The notes under the pieces: model-generated
What the model was told of the DNA's origin: nothing
Seen by the model: the letters and a program-made list of their open reading frames with translations, nothing else
The model's database searches: none
Translations under genes and position numbers: made by a program
In this document: positions 51,401 through 61,155 of the stretch, piece by piece
How positions within the stretch are numbered: position 1 is the first letter of the stretch
Layout: each line of letters starts with the position of its first letter
Origin: a virus
Length of the DNA: 64,000 nt
Direction: 5' to 3' (one strand)
IMG/VR virus record: IMGVR_UViG_3300044846_005100
Span: 1 to 64,000 of that record

Positions 51401-52000
51401 TTATTTTAAATTTGAGTATAAAATTGTTGGATTATTTTTCTTAACATCACATTTATAATAGACATCTTGATGAGTCATGAATTGCTGAGTGTTGAACCCT
51501 TTTGTAACAATATGTATTCCGTTTGGAGTAGGAATTGTGGTAATTATATGATCACCTCCTGGCTCACAATCATTAATTATAGTTTTTATCCTAAGAATAT
51601 CATTTTCAGTAACATCTTTATAGTCTATATCTACTATCCAAATCTTTTTTTCAGAAGACATATTACCTATAGCTTTTGTTACTAAACTATTATAAGAATA
51701 CTCTTTATTTTGCATCCTTTGCGAAAGAACTTCAAAAAGTTTAAATCCTAATTTTGTCAGGGAATAAGGTTGAAGTTTTATGTAAACTCTAGCATTAAAT
51801 ACCTCAGCTAAGGTTTTCATTTCATCATATCTTTCTAAAAGACTATCTAAATCTTTAATCATATAAGATTTTATGATTCTTACATTTTGATTATTAACTA
51901 AATGAGGGTTATCTTTTTTTCTTTGAAGCACCATTACTTCATAGAACCAATCTTCTTTAAATTCCAATAAGGGAATTATTCTATCTATATTGTCTGTCAT
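51401..52000 (-). CDS. Possible archaeo-eukaryotic primase-like protein (199 aa)
   Basis: RVYIKLQPYS, then IWIVDIDYKDV (a D-x-D on a strand) and TPNGIHIVTKGF (G-x-H) occur in the order of the catalytic strands of the AEP/PrimPol superfamily. The protein is short and the third motif is not clear, so it could be inactive or another fold. Adjacent to small operon genes; a DnaG-type protein is at 53529. Confidence 0.4.
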   Translation of the reverse strand: MTDNIDRIIPLLEFKEDWFYEVMVLQRKKDNPHLVNNQNVRIIKSYMIKDLDSLLERYDEMKTLAEVFNARVYIKLQPYSLTKLGFKLFEVLSQRMQNKEYSYNSLVTKAIGNMSSEKKIWIVDIDYKDVTENDILRIKTIINDCEPGGDHIITTIPTPNGIHIVTKGFNTQQFMTHQDVYYKCDVKKNNPTILYSNLK

Positions 52001-52002
52001 GG

Positions 52003-52242
52003 TTAAGGATTTAAATTGTTTAATAATTGTTCTAATTCTTTTTTTATTAAAAATAATTGATTGAAAACTTCTATACTTAAAGGGTCATTTAATGTTGGTA
52101 GTTCCTTTTCTAAAGCTTTGCTATTATCAATATCTATAATAGCTGCTTTTATAGCCTGAGTTTTATTTAACCCTAAAAAAAGATATTTGTTTACTAAAGT
52201 TTCGGCATTATATTCTAACATGTTTTTTAGGTTAAAGTGCAA
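52003..52242 (-). CDS. Hypothetical helical protein (79 aa)
   Basis: Not recognised. Helical and acidic. A host-type -7 box TATTTTTG lies at 52218-52225, inside the coding start region. Confidence 0.6.
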   Translation of the reverse strand: MHFNLKNMLEYNAETLVNKYLFLGLNKTQAIKAAIIDIDNSKALEKELPTLNDPLSIEVFNQLFLIKKELEQLLNNLNP

Positions 52243-52258
52243 AAATAAATATTTTTTA

Positions 52259-52666
52259 CTAAAGAAGTGAAATTAATTTTTTTAATTTACTTATTTTGGG
52301 TTTTATTACAGATATTGTAACAGACGATAGATTCTTTTTCAAATCTTCCTCCAGCTCAAAAAGTTCTAAAATATACTCGGATTTACGAGCATTTCTAAGA
52401 AATAAACTATTTTCTTCAGTACAAACCTGATAAACAGTTTTACCTTCTGAGGTAGATACAGGAACAATAAGACAAAGTTCTTCTAGTTCTTTTAATCTTC
52501 CTGTTACGGAGCACTTATCCTCTAAAGATAAGTGCTTTTTTATTTCTTCGCTATTTAAAGGACCTTTTTGGGTTAAGCAATCATACACTTGTTTTTGTCT
52601 ATTTGCTAAATTTTTTAAAATCTCTTTATAAGCTTCATTTCTATTTGATATACTGATACTATTCAT
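52259..52666 (-). CDS. Winged-helix DNA-binding protein (135 aa)
   Basis: Residues about 20-80 form a winged helix: RQKQVYDCLTQKGPLNSEEI, then KCSVTGRLKELEELCLIV. The rest is charged and helical. Start at 52666 chosen to avoid a 56-nt overlap with dUTPase. Likely a transcriptional regulator. Confidence 0.7.
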   Translation of the reverse strand: MNSISISNRNEAYKEILKNLANRQKQVYDCLTQKGPLNSEEIKKHLSLEDKCSVTGRLKELEELCLIVPVSTSEGKTVYQVCTEENSLFLRNARKSEYILELFELEEDLKKNLSSVTISVIKPKISKLKKLISLL

Positions 52667-52673
52667 ATAATCA

Positions 52674-53123
52674 TTATTTTCCACTAGAGCCATAACCCCC
52701 TGCCCCTCTTTCGGTTTCAGAAATTTCATTTACTTCTTTCCATTCAACTTCAGGATAAGGCATTATAATTAATTGGCCTATTCTGTCTCCTACATGATAA
52801 ATTGCATCATTTTTTTGCTCTTCATTTTTTAGGAAATACTGATAATTAGGTTTATATTTAAACATAATTTCGCCTCGGTATCCAGAATCAATAACTCCTA
52901 CAGAGTTTGTAAGAGCTAAAGATTTGTTGGCATTTGAAGATCTGGGGAATAATAAGCCCATAAATCCTTCAGGAATTTCTACCGCCAAACCTGTTTTATA
53001 AACATAATTACCTTGGGCATCTAAATCTACCTCTGTACAAGTAAGGTCCATTCCTGCATCCCCAGGCTTTGAGTAAGAAGGTATCACTGCCTTTTCATTT
53101 AATCTTTTGATTTTTACTATCAT
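52674..53123 (-). CDS. dut: dUTPase
   Basis: Trimeric dUTPase with motifs 1-5: PGDAGMDL, PRSSNA, GVIDSGYRGEI, RIGQLIIMP and the C-terminal RGAGGYGSSG. It hydrolyses dUTP to dUMP and pyrophosphate, feeding ThyA and keeping uracil out of DNA. 149 aa, normal length. Confidence 0.96.
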   Translation of the reverse strand: MIVKIKRLNEKAVIPSYSKPGDAGMDLTCTEVDLDAQGNYVYKTGLAVEIPEGFMGLLFPRSSNANKSLALTNSVGVIDSGYRGEIMFKYKPNYQYFLKNEEQKNDAIYHVGDRIGQLIIMPYPEVEWKEVNEISETERGAGGYGSSGK

Positions 53124-53132
53124 ATTTTATTT

Positions 53133-53522
53133 TTAATTTATTAAGGTTCTATAATTTTTTTCATTAATCATGATTTCTCTATAAGAATCTGATACATGTG
53201 GATACACTATTAAAGCCTCCAAATGTTCTTGTCCAAGGTCTTTTATTTTAGTAAATTTTAAAGAATCTGTACCATTGATTCCTCTTGAACCCCATTCACA
53301 AAACTCTCTAATTACATTATGAGGGTCTTGTTCATTTAAGGTTAAAAGAGCAATTTTTTCTACATCTTTTCCTCCAAATCTAACATAATCAAATCCTCCA
53401 TCTAAAAAGGTTTCATTATTACAAGGACATTTAACAAAATCATGTCTATGTCGGGAAACTAATACTGTATTGCAATTTAAACAAGTTGCTTGGCTATATA
53501 CTATTCTATTTTTTTCTTTCAT
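53133..53522 (-). CDS. Zinc-ribbon hypothetical phage protein (129 aa)
   Basis: CLNCNTVLVSRHRHDFVKCPC holds two CxxC-type pairs, a pattern I have seen in conserved phage proteins of unknown function ('xSRHRHDFxxC'). An aromatic GGFDYVRFGG follows. In the replication operon. Confidence 0.75.
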   Translation of the reverse strand: MKEKNRIVYSQATCLNCNTVLVSRHRHDFVKCPCNNETFLDGGFDYVRFGGKDVEKIALLTLNEQDPHNVIREFCEWGSRGINGTDSLKFTKIKDLGQEHLEALIVYPHVSDSYREIMINEKNYRTLIN

Positions 53523-53528
53523 TTTTTT

Positions 53529-54530
53529 TTATTTAAATTCAAAATTTACATTATCTCTTTGGAATTTTTCCTTTATTATCTGCATTAAAGCACCAATACC
53601 CAAATCTTTTATTACATCAGAAGGGTCAGTTTGTTGCATATCTGAAGGATTGTTTATATATTTTAGTCTTTTATCAATCTCAAGGGTTAATAAACGAGAA
53701 AATTTCTTCCCTGCATCATCATTGTTTAGATAAACATAAATGTGTTCATATTTGGAAAATAAATCTTCTATAATAGGTAAAAGAATTTTATAACTATTTT
53801 CACTAGGCAGATTAAAAGCATCAAACCCTCTTTCATGTAGACACATTGTATCCTTTAAAGAAGATGTAATAAACAATACATTGGAGGTATATTCTAATTG
53901 TTTATACCCTTCCAAAACAGCTTTTATTGTTCTCCATTTCTGCATTTTTATTCCTATAGGATTGTATATTTTATATGGAAGACCTTCATCACAATAAGCA
54001 AATATTGGATTATATTCACTGCTGGAATAGTTTAACACTCCATTTCTGAATACAAATTTCACAGGCATTACATTATACTTTTTAAGTGTTTTTTCAGTAA
54101 TAGAGAATTTTTTCCAATAGTCTAAATCATGTTTTTCAAAACCATTTTTTAACTTTGCAGTGTAAACTATTTTTTCTTCTTCACTAGATGAAATGGATTG
54201 TTCTTTTAAAGTAGAAGAAAGGGGTGCTTGTGACACCCCTATATTTTCTCCTGAAAAGCTTCCTTTCACTTTATTAGTATATTTTAAATCGTAATTAATT
54301 TTATTAATAGCTTCTTTGTTGGTTAAATTATACTTTTGTGATACAAAGGAAATACAATCTGTATGTGTAGGATTATTGGCCCAATCAATAAATAATATTT
54401 TATCGTTTATCACTTTAAAATAACATTTCGGAGATTTATCTCTCCTCAAAGGATTGGTAAAGTTGCCTTTAGTATCCCAACTTCCAAAATAGTTTCTCCA
54501 TATATCACTTTGTTGATCTAAAGTGAACAT
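53529..54530 (-). CDS. DnaG-type primase-like protein (333 aa)
   Basis: The N-terminus NPLRRDKSPKCYFKV ... DWANN resembles the zinc-free primase N-terminal fold of phage primases. The C-terminal TOPRIM-like part has LFITSSLKDTMCLHERGFDAFNLP and VYLNNDDAGKKFSRL. The usual TOPRIM Glu is replaced by Ser in ITSSLKD, so activity is uncertain. Would make RNA primers with the helicase at 56148. Confidence 0.75.
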   Translation of the reverse strand: MFTLDQQSDIWRNYFGSWDTKGNFTNPLRRDKSPKCYFKVINDKILFIDWANNPTHTDCISFVSQKYNLTNKEAINKINYDLKYTNKVKGSFSGENIGVSQAPLSSTLKEQSISSSEEEKIVYTAKLKNGFEKHDLDYWKKFSITEKTLKKYNVMPVKFVFRNGVLNYSSSEYNPIFAYCDEGLPYKIYNPIGIKMQKWRTIKAVLEGYKQLEYTSNVLFITSSLKDTMCLHERGFDAFNLPSENSYKILLPIIEDLFSKYEHIYVYLNNDDAGKKFSRLLTLEIDKRLKYINNPSDMQQTDPSDVIKDLGIGALMQIIKEKFQRDNVNFEFK

Positions 54531-54541
54531 ATTTATTTGTT

Positions 54542-55384
54542 TTAGAAGGGGAGGTCATCTGAATACTCTGGCATGCTTTCTCCTTCTTGAGAAGAAGTTG
54601 TTTCAGCCTCTAAATCTTCTGAATTAAACTCTTGGAATTTTGAAGTAATAGGAGCAACATTCTTTTTGAATGAAGAATACTCTCCTCTCAAACTATTGAT
54701 AATTTTATCAAAACTTTTGATTCCTGGGTAATCTTTGATGAAAGCTTTTGTGTAAATACTCATATCATAATAAGTCTTACCTTCACTCTCTCTTGAAGTT
54801 ATTCCAACATATACTTTAATTCCTCTGCCTTCCTCAAAAAGAGGGTTTATATCAGAGTAATCTTGTTTAAATAATTTCTCCAATGGAAGAAAAATACCAG
54901 GAATATCTCCTTCTTTTAAAGTATATTTAGACAAATCTGTTTCCCAATTTTTCAAGTTGATAAAGAAATCTACTACTAGGTCTTCTCCTACCATTGCTTT
55001 TCTTTGGTTATCTCCGTAATACCACATTTTGTTTTTGTTCATAACAGAAGGGTCTTCATTATAAGAAGTAAGACCTTGTCCGTTAATATATTTTTGTTTT
55101 CCACTACGAGAAATATCGTGTCTAGCTTCTAACCAAAATGTAATTTTAGTTTTTGTGTCTTCAGCTTCTGGAAGAACTCCCCAAATATCAAGTTTTAACA
55201 CTCTTACTTGCTTACCCTCTACATCTTTTGTAGTTAAGTATTCAGGATCTTTTTCTAAATCTTTTCCTAGAAATTCTGACAATTGAGCCTTTGTAGGGTT
55301 GATTAATTGAGGTACAAAAGTTGTCACCCCATAAAATAATTTTCTGGCACCTGTGCCTGTTGAAATTTTTACATTACTGTTCAT
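54542..55384 (-). CDS. ssb: Single-stranded DNA-binding protein (280 aa)
   Basis: The acidic C-terminal tail ends SDDLPF, the hallmark of bacterial SSB tails (DDxxPF). The body is beta-rich, consistent with an OB fold but longer than bacterial SSB. Located between primase and RecA-like genes, so a gp32-like role is likely. Confidence 0.75.
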   Translation of the reverse strand: MNSNVKISTGTGARKLFYGVTTFVPQLINPTKAQLSEFLGKDLEKDPEYLTTKDVEGKQVRVLKLDIWGVLPEAEDTKTKITFWLEARHDISRSGKQKYINGQGLTSYNEDPSVMNKNKMWYYGDNQRKAMVGEDLVVDFFINLKNWETDLSKYTLKEGDIPGIFLPLEKLFKQDYSDINPLFEEGRGIKVYVGITSRESEGKTYYDMSIYTKAFIKDYPGIKSFDKIINSLRGEYSSFKKNVAPITSKFQEFNSEDLEAETTSSQEGESMPEYSDDLPF

Positions 55385-55423
55385 GCTTAATGATTTTAAA
55401 AATTAAAAATATTGTTTTGTGTG

Positions 55424-56155
55424 TTAAATAAAAATCTTTTCCCAATGAGTTACTAGTTTGTCGTCATCAACTAACTCAGAAATCTCAAATTCTTTGTTTC
55501 TTAGGTGCTTACATCTTGTTCCTCCTACAATTTCTTCAGAGTGTATAAATGAAAGCATATTTACATTAGATTTTTCAGTATTTCTGTACATGTAACCTAT
55601 GGCATCTACTCTAAGAGCTAATAAATCTTTTAGTTTTCCTTCAAGATTTAATTCTTTGATAGTTTGGCCTGAAGTAGAAATACTTTTGTCAGCAACGTGT
55701 CCTACAATGATAAGTGTATCACAAAATCTTGTAAAAAATTCCATGATTTTAAAGAGGCCCTCTCTTTTGTAAACTTGTCCTTTTCCATACTCCAATCTGT
55801 CAATGTCAAAATCAGAAGACTCTGCTTTGCCAGTATCTTTGTTGTAAGTTCTAACTGCTAATTGATTAAGCAATTTTTCTTTCAAAGAAGTAACCGTGTC
55901 AAGTGTAATGTACTTGTAATGAGGCTTTTCTTTGTGGAAAAGTTGAGCCAACTCATCAAATTGTTGCAATGAATCAATATTGATTCTCATAGACTCATAA
56001 AAGTCTGCACCATGCTCGAAGTTAATAATAAGGTTTCCTTCCAATTCTGAAAGTGCATGGGTTTTTCCTGTCTTCTTTTGGGAGAAGATAACCATTGTTC
56101 TTGGATTCACCACTGTAGGTGCAATCCTTCCTGTAGGTAATGTTAAACTACTCAT
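55424..56155 (-). CDS. RecA-like ATPase (AAA_24/Sak4-like recombinase)
   Basis: Walker A SQKKTGKTHAL (26-36), Walker B KYITLDTV and IIVGHV match phage AAA_24 proteins related to Sak4 single-strand annealing/recombination ATPases. 243 aa. Works beside SSB in recombination-dependent replication. Confidence 0.8.
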   Translation of the reverse strand: MSSLTLPTGRIAPTVVNPRTMVIFSQKKTGKTHALSELEGNLIINFEHGADFYESMRINIDSLQQFDELAQLFHKEKPHYKYITLDTVTSLKEKLLNQLAVRTYNKDTGKAESSDFDIDRLEYGKGQVYKREGLFKIMEFFTRFCDTLIIVGHVADKSISTSGQTIKELNLEGKLKDLLALRVDAIGYMYRNTEKSNVNMLSFIHSEEIVGGTRCKHLRNKEFEISELVDDDKLVTHWEKIFI

Positions 56156-57272
56156 CTGTTAAAATTGTTTTTTTATGGGTTAATAAATGATTTAAATTTT
56201 CGGTATCATCATTTCTAGGCATACTAAAAAATGAGAAACCTTTTGGGTTAAAAAATACTGGTTCAGCTATACCTGTTCTTCCAAACCTGTTTTTACAGAT
56301 ATGGACAGTTCTAAAACATTCCTCAAATCCTTCTGTTCTATCAGAATTTAAGATTTGGTATTTGTAATAATTGGTAAGCTTGTGCTTATAAGGGGAGAAT
56401 AATCCAATAATTACTTGATAAGATCTAGCAACTTTTATATTATCTCCGAGTTTTTGTGGTTCGGGTTCTAATTTACCTGCTTTATAGTGATTTAAATCAC
56501 CTGCGGCCATTTGTTGTTGTTGGACACAGCATACATGCCATTTCCAATGCTTAGTAACTTGCTTTCTCATGTAGCTATTTACAAGTTTGTCTATACACCC
56601 TGACAAGTCTAGTGACATTCCCAATTCATTCTTTTCTAGTTCAAGAATGTTTACGTTATCTATAACAACCGTAACAATTTGATTGGGATCTTCTTGAGTG
56701 TAATGACTATACAAGTTTATAACTTTACCATTAGCAAGAGTTTTTTCTTTGTAGTGATGCTCTCCAATTTCTTTAGAGTAATCTTGACAAGATTTATAAA
56801 TACCTGTAGCATGTCCTGTTTGGTCATCAAATTTTGTAAAAGATTTAACCGTATTAAAATACGTTACAACAGGATGAGATTTTATCATAGAGATTATTTC
56901 ATCTGAAATTGGATTTATCCTACTTAATAACTCATCTTGAGTACAGTATTTATTATAATATTTTGAGATGGCATACTGAAGAATACTAATATCAAATTCT
57001 TCTTCGGATTCTTCTAAACCAAACCACAAACATTTGTATTTAAAATTACTAAAAGAAGGGTCATCCAATATGTAATCTGCTACGCTAAATAAATATAAAT
57101 ATTTTGCCAAACTTGTCTTACCTACAGAAGTTTCTGCCGTAACACAAACTAATGCTCCAGGGAATATACCACTAAAAGCTTTTCTAATACCTTTAAAAGG
57201 CATTGGAATACTATTAATGTGTCCTCGGATAAGGGCATCTCTGTTTTCTTCTATCAGATTTATTATTTGCAT
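56148..57272 (-). CDS. DnaB-like replicative helicase (374 aa)
   Basis: RecA-fold helicase domain with Walker A AETSVGKTSLAKY (46-58), CLWFGLEES, Walker B VVIDNVNILE, CVQQQQMAAG and a later KNRFGR. This matches the C-terminal domain of DnaB/gp41-type helicases; the N-terminal primase-interaction domain is absent or reduced. Overlaps the RecA-like gene by 8 nt. Confidence 0.85.
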   Translation of the reverse strand: MQIINLIEENRDALIRGHINSIPMPFKGIRKAFSGIFPGALVCVTAETSVGKTSLAKYLYLFSVADYILDDPSFSNFKYKCLWFGLEESEEEFDISILQYAISKYYNKYCTQDELLSRINPISDEIISMIKSHPVVTYFNTVKSFTKFDDQTGHATGIYKSCQDYSKEIGEHHYKEKTLANGKVINLYSHYTQEDPNQIVTVVIDNVNILELEKNELGMSLDLSGCIDKLVNSYMRKQVTKHWKWHVCCVQQQQMAAGDLNHYKAGKLEPEPQKLGDNIKVARSYQVIIGLFSPYKHKLTNYYKYQILNSDRTEGFEECFRTVHICKNRFGRTGIAEPVFFNPKGFSFFSMPRNDDTENLNHLLTHKKTILTDE

Positions 57273-57766
57273 TAATAGTATAATTTATCTTGTGTTGTAT
57301 AAATACCTAACTTTATTTCATTTATGGTGTCTAAAAGCAGGCTTCCTCCTTCTTTGTCAATAAAATATTGAGCATCTAAAGTATATCGTAAATCTCTAGC
57401 ATTTTCATGGTAGTAATTTACAGCATCTAAAATTTCTTGTTCAGAAACTTTATATTTTTTCATAAAAGTCTCTAATTTTTGTTTTACTTTTGTTTTAGGA
57501 CTAAAAGATTTCTTACATAATCCTTGTAAATTTTCTTTACTAAACAAAAATATATAATTCTCTAAAAACTCTAAAGAAACTAATGGTTCGTATTTTTGAT
57601 TTTCTAATATTGAAAATCCATATTCAGTAATTTCAAAGTTATCTAAATTTGAATCATCTATATTTTCTGTATCAATGTAACGTATAACTCCTTGTTTTAA
57701 AAGGATTTCTGGAAATTTAATTTTAGGTAGTTTTACTACCAATTTCCCTATTTCTTCATAATTCAT
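57272..57766 (-). CDS. Hypothetical protein (164 aa)
   Basis: Not recognised. Helical C-terminal half (KQKLETFMKKYKVSEQEIL, AVNYYHENARDLRY). Host-type promoter (TTG, 19 nt, TAATTTTG) directly upstream at 57789-57818. Overlaps the helicase start by 1 nt, so possibly a helicase partner. Confidence 0.65.
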   Translation of the reverse strand: MNYEEIGKLVVKLPKIKFPEILLKQGVIRYIDTENIDDSNLDNFEITEYGFSILENQKYEPLVSLEFLENYIFLFSKENLQGLCKKSFSPKTKVKQKLETFMKKYKVSEQEILDAVNYYHENARDLRYTLDAQYFIDKEGGSLLLDTINEIKLGIYTTQDKLYY

Positions 57767-57788
57767 TTTCCTTTGATTTAAAAGTTTA

Positions 57789-57818
57789 CAAAATTAATAC
57801 ATTTTTTTTAATTGTCAA
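57789..57818 (-). promoter_or_regulatory. Host-type promoter TTGACA-N-TAATTTTG
   Basis: Minus strand TTGACA, then TAATTTTG with 19 nt between TTG and TA: a textbook Bacteroidetes promoter for the 57766 gene and the replication genes below it. Confidence 0.7.
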
Positions 57819-58231
57819 GAGTTATGTTTACTTTTTTCAGTAAAAAGTAAATGACAATGTTTACAAAGTACTTCTAATTTAGAAATATCATCAACAAAAA
57901 GCTTGTCATGAAAAGTTTTTATTTCATCGTAGTCTCTTAAACTACCACAAGGTTCTATGTGATTAACTTCTATTTCTTTTTTCGGAAACATTTTTTTACA
58001 ATCATTGCATTGCCATTTTTTTAGTAAACTAGAATAAGCTTGTTTTAACACCTCTTTTCTGAAAGGACAGGAATACATCCACCTTTGTCTTAAAAATGCT
58101 CTAATGGCCCCAAAGAATGCTGATTTGGTCATTGTGCCTCCACAATACTCTCTAGGTACTCTTGGGTTTACTACTTTTTTCTTTTTCTTTGGAGTAGTAG
58201 TGGGTGATTTATTTATTTTTTTTCTTCTCAT
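57815..58231 (-). CDS. HNH endonuclease (138 aa)
   Basis: WQCNDCKKMF, EVNHIEPCG, then LEVLCKHCHLLFTEKSK: an HNH motif flanked by CxxC pairs. The N-terminus is very basic (RRKKINKSPTTTPKKKKK). Free-standing phage HNH nuclease: homing enzyme or DNA-processing factor. Confidence 0.85.
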   Translation of the reverse strand: MRRKKINKSPTTTPKKKKKVVNPRVPREYCGGTMTKSAFFGAIRAFLRQRWMYSCPFRKEVLKQAYSSLLKKWQCNDCKKMFPKKEIEVNHIEPCGSLRDYDEIKTFHDKLFVDDISKLEVLCKHCHLLFTEKSKHNS

Positions 58232-58248
58232 TATTTTAAATTTAATTT

Positions 58249-60279
58249 TTACTTCGCATTATACCATGTATCTGCTACTTTAGCTTCTGCACTCATGAAT
58301 AGAACAGGATTTGTTAAAAACATATTTCCTCCAACTATCATACATTTTTCTAGTATTCTAGCATATTTTTCAGACAAATTATGTTTAGTTTCCATTACAA
58401 TTTCATCATGAATTACATTTGCAATTCTGACATTCCAATAGTCATTATTTTTTTCAATTTCATTAAATAATAATATTGTAGCCATTTTGGTTTGATGAGC
58501 GGCAGTACCTTGAGTAGGTGCATTTAAACAAAGTCTCATATATTGTGATTTTAAACTAAAATAGTCTTTCATCATCAATTTATTGGCATTAAAAGTATTA
58601 TAAGCTTCTTGATTTTCTATAATATAATTATTTCCTTTGGCTAAAGCTTTTTCCGCTTTTTGATGTTCTGCTTTTCCTGCACGATACTTACTCCAAAACT
58701 CTTGCCCAAGATTACTAATTTTATCGTCAAGGGTTTTATATATATCAAACATAGGGAGTTTAAGTTTAAATCCCATAGCATATTGAATATACCCTAAATC
58801 TAAGGCTTCTTTTAATTTAGCATCCCCATAAGAATATACTCCATAATGAAGCTCTTTGAATAACTTTTCTATTCTATTTCCTTCTTCGATCGACAACCCT
58901 TCGTTTTCTGCTAATGTAAACCCTGTTCCTCCAAATTGAAAACAAAATCTTGGGGCCTTGGAAGCATTACGTTTTGATTTATGTTCTTTAATAATTTCTT
59001 CATCGGATAAGTCTAGTAATTCAGGATACAATACCCTTGCAAAAGCACAGTGTAAATCCTTACCATCCACAATGGAAGCAATCATGGCTTCATCTCCTGT
59101 AATATCAGCCCCCACTACTGTTTCTTGTCCAGCATAGTCCGATACTATTATATCAAATCCTTCATTTGCCGTGAAACAATCTCTTGTTTCTTTATTGGAA
59201 GGAAAGTTTAGAAAATTAATTTCTCCTTTTCTTGAAGAAATTCTTGCTGTATCCACAATTGGTTTAAAATGAGTATAAATTCTACCATCCCTTATTTTTG
59301 AATAAATACCTTCTCCAAAAGTAGTAACATTGTGTTCAAATTCTTTAAACTTTAACCATATTTTAACAAATTCATGGTTTGATTTAGAAATTACAGATTT
59401 TTCTAAGCTTTCTTTTACCACTCCTTTTTCTTTAAAAGAAACATTAATACCAAAACTTTTAAAAACTTCTAACATTTGTTTTGGAGAACTTAACATGCAT
59501 GTCACTTTCTTTTCATTTGTGAACATATCCATCTGCAAAACTCTATACTTAGGTAAATTGTCAAATATGTAATTGATAATTTCTCTTTCACATTCTTTGT
59601 ATTGGAAAAAATCTTTATCCATCTTAGCTTTCCATTTATCAGCAGAAATAGGTAGTCCACACAATTCCATATATGTAAGAGCTCTAATATGCTTGCAATG
59701 TAATTTATAAGAATCTAATGCTTGATATTCAATAAGTTTGTCTACTAAATTAGAGTGTAAATCTAAAAGTTTATCAACATCATTAAAGCAATACTCAATA
59801 GTAGAAGCCTGGGAAAGCTGAACTCTAGCTATATTAGCCTGTTCTGTTTTGTCATAAAAAATACCCAACTCTCTTTCCATACAGTTTTTAAAGGAATGCG
59901 ATACCCCAAATTCTCCATTATGGAGAACCATAGAAGCTAACATGGTATCTCCAACTTTTTTAGGAAAATAATTTTTTATAAAAAAGAAACTCAAATCAAA
60001 AGCACTATTGTGAAATATCATGGTTTTATCCATTATATAAGGCATCACTTCTTTTAGTAGAATTTTATTTTCTTTATGGTCTTGAAGATCCATTAGATAA
60101 TTATTCTTACCTGTGCCTATTTGGATGGCAAATATTTCTCCATCAAATGCAGAAAGGGAAGTAGTCTCTGTATCCACAGATATTATTTCAGGTAACACCA
60201 TATCTTCAAGATTGCAGTAGGAATAATTTCCTATATTCTCAAAGAATTTTTTATTTCTAGTTATAATATAATTTGCCAT
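58249..60279 (-). CDS. DNA polymerase, family A, with 3'-5' exonuclease
   Basis: Exonuclease domain residues about 30-200: VDTETTSL (Exo I), HNSAFDLSFF (Exo II), YCFNDVDKLLDL (Exo III). Polymerase domain about 330-676: motif A SDYAGQE, motif B KRNASKAPRFCFQFGG, motif C IHDEIV. 676 aa, so no 5' nuclease domain, as in T7-type phage polymerases. Main replicative polymerase candidate. Confidence 0.96.
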   Translation of the reverse strand: MANYIITRNKKFFENIGNYSYCNLEDMVLPEIISVDTETTSLSAFDGEIFAIQIGTGKNNYLMDLQDHKENKILLKEVMPYIMDKTMIFHNSAFDLSFFFIKNYFPKKVGDTMLASMVLHNGEFGVSHSFKNCMERELGIFYDKTEQANIARVQLSQASTIEYCFNDVDKLLDLHSNLVDKLIEYQALDSYKLHCKHIRALTYMELCGLPISADKWKAKMDKDFFQYKECEREIINYIFDNLPKYRVLQMDMFTNEKKVTCMLSSPKQMLEVFKSFGINVSFKEKGVVKESLEKSVISKSNHEFVKIWLKFKEFEHNVTTFGEGIYSKIRDGRIYTHFKPIVDTARISSRKGEINFLNFPSNKETRDCFTANEGFDIIVSDYAGQETVVGADITGDEAMIASIVDGKDLHCAFARVLYPELLDLSDEEIIKEHKSKRNASKAPRFCFQFGGTGFTLAENEGLSIEEGNRIEKLFKELHYGVYSYGDAKLKEALDLGYIQYAMGFKLKLPMFDIYKTLDDKISNLGQEFWSKYRAGKAEHQKAEKALAKGNNYIIENQEAYNTFNANKLMMKDYFSLKSQYMRLCLNAPTQGTAAHQTKMATILLFNEIEKNNDYWNVRIANVIHDEIVMETKHNLSEKYARILEKCMIVGGNMFLTNPVLFMSAEAKVADTWYNAK

Positions 60280-61155
60280 TTAAAAAAAAGTTAAAGTTTC
60301 TTCTTCAGGTATTTCTTGCCACCCATTTTCAATGTATTTGTCTATTTTATCTAAAGTTTCTTCTAAAATACGTTTACCTTCCATTTCATCTTTATAAGAA
60401 AGAGGGTAAATTAAAATACTATCCACTTTAGTAGAATTACAAACCACCCAATGAAATGTTTTGAGTACATAATGACTTAAATCATTTTTCTCCATCCAAT
60501 CCTCTACTGCTTTAGTATAAAGAGCTCCTTGTAAATGATAATAATACTTTTGAATACTATCTGGGAATTTAGGAGGATAACTGCTTGATTTCAAATCTGT
60601 TATAATGATTTCTTGTCTTTCATGGTCTACTTTTAAGTAGTCTGCTTTGATAAACATATTAAATCCTCTATAAACAAAACTCCATTCAAACTGTGCTTTA
60701 CCTTTGCTAAACAAGAAATTAGCTTCTCTATCTAATAGAATATTGTTACCAATATTAATACCTAAATCATAATTAGGTTTTAAAAATTTACCTCTAGGAT
60801 TTTTTACATATTCAATATAATCAGGATACTCTAAAACAGTTTGTTGTATCTTAGTAAAATTCTTAGATTTTACATCCAATTCCGTACAAACTTTTTCCAA
60901 ATTTTCGAGAGAAGGATTAAAATCATAATCTTGAGTGAAAATCATTTCAATAATGGCTTTAATTTGTGGCTTCGGAATAGGAATATCTATCACTGTTTCT
61001 GTAATAGGTTCTCCAAATACTACTTTATCTATAATAGATCCTTTCTCTAAAGCATTATTTCTTTTATACACAGGATTTAAAAATCCTTGTACACCCTCTT
61101 TTATTAGTCTCGTGAGGGAACTATAACTGAGACGATCGGTTTCTTTATTAAACAT
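60280..61155 (-). CDS. PD-(D/E)XK nuclease, RecB/Cas4-like (291 aa)
   Basis: LEKGSIIDKVVFG near the start, then FIKADYLKVD and IIITDLKSSS (D-x-K catalytic core) and YYYHLQGALYTKAV (the QxxxY helix) form the order of RecB-type exonucleases. Overlaps the SF2 helicase by 8 nt: a nuclease-helicase pair for recombination. Confidence 0.87.
   Translation of the reverse strand: MFNKETDRLSYSSLTRLIKEGVQGFLNPVYKRNNALEKGSIIDKVVFGEPITETVIDIPIPKPQIKAIIEMIFTQDYDFNPSLENLEKVCTELDVKSKNFTKIQQTVLEYPDYIEYVKNPRGKFLKPNYDLGINIGNNILLDREANFLFSKGKAQFEWSFVYRGFNMFIKADYLKVDHERQEIIITDLKSSSYPPKFPDSIQKYYYHLQGALYTKAVEDWMEKNDLSHYVLKTFHWVVCNSTKVDSILIYPLSYKDEMEGKRILEETLDKIDKYIENGWQEIPEEETLTFF

Noticed and set aside
51401-52000. 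Firm primase assignment
   Set aside because: Only two of the expected motifs are visible, so it was kept as a low-confidence call.
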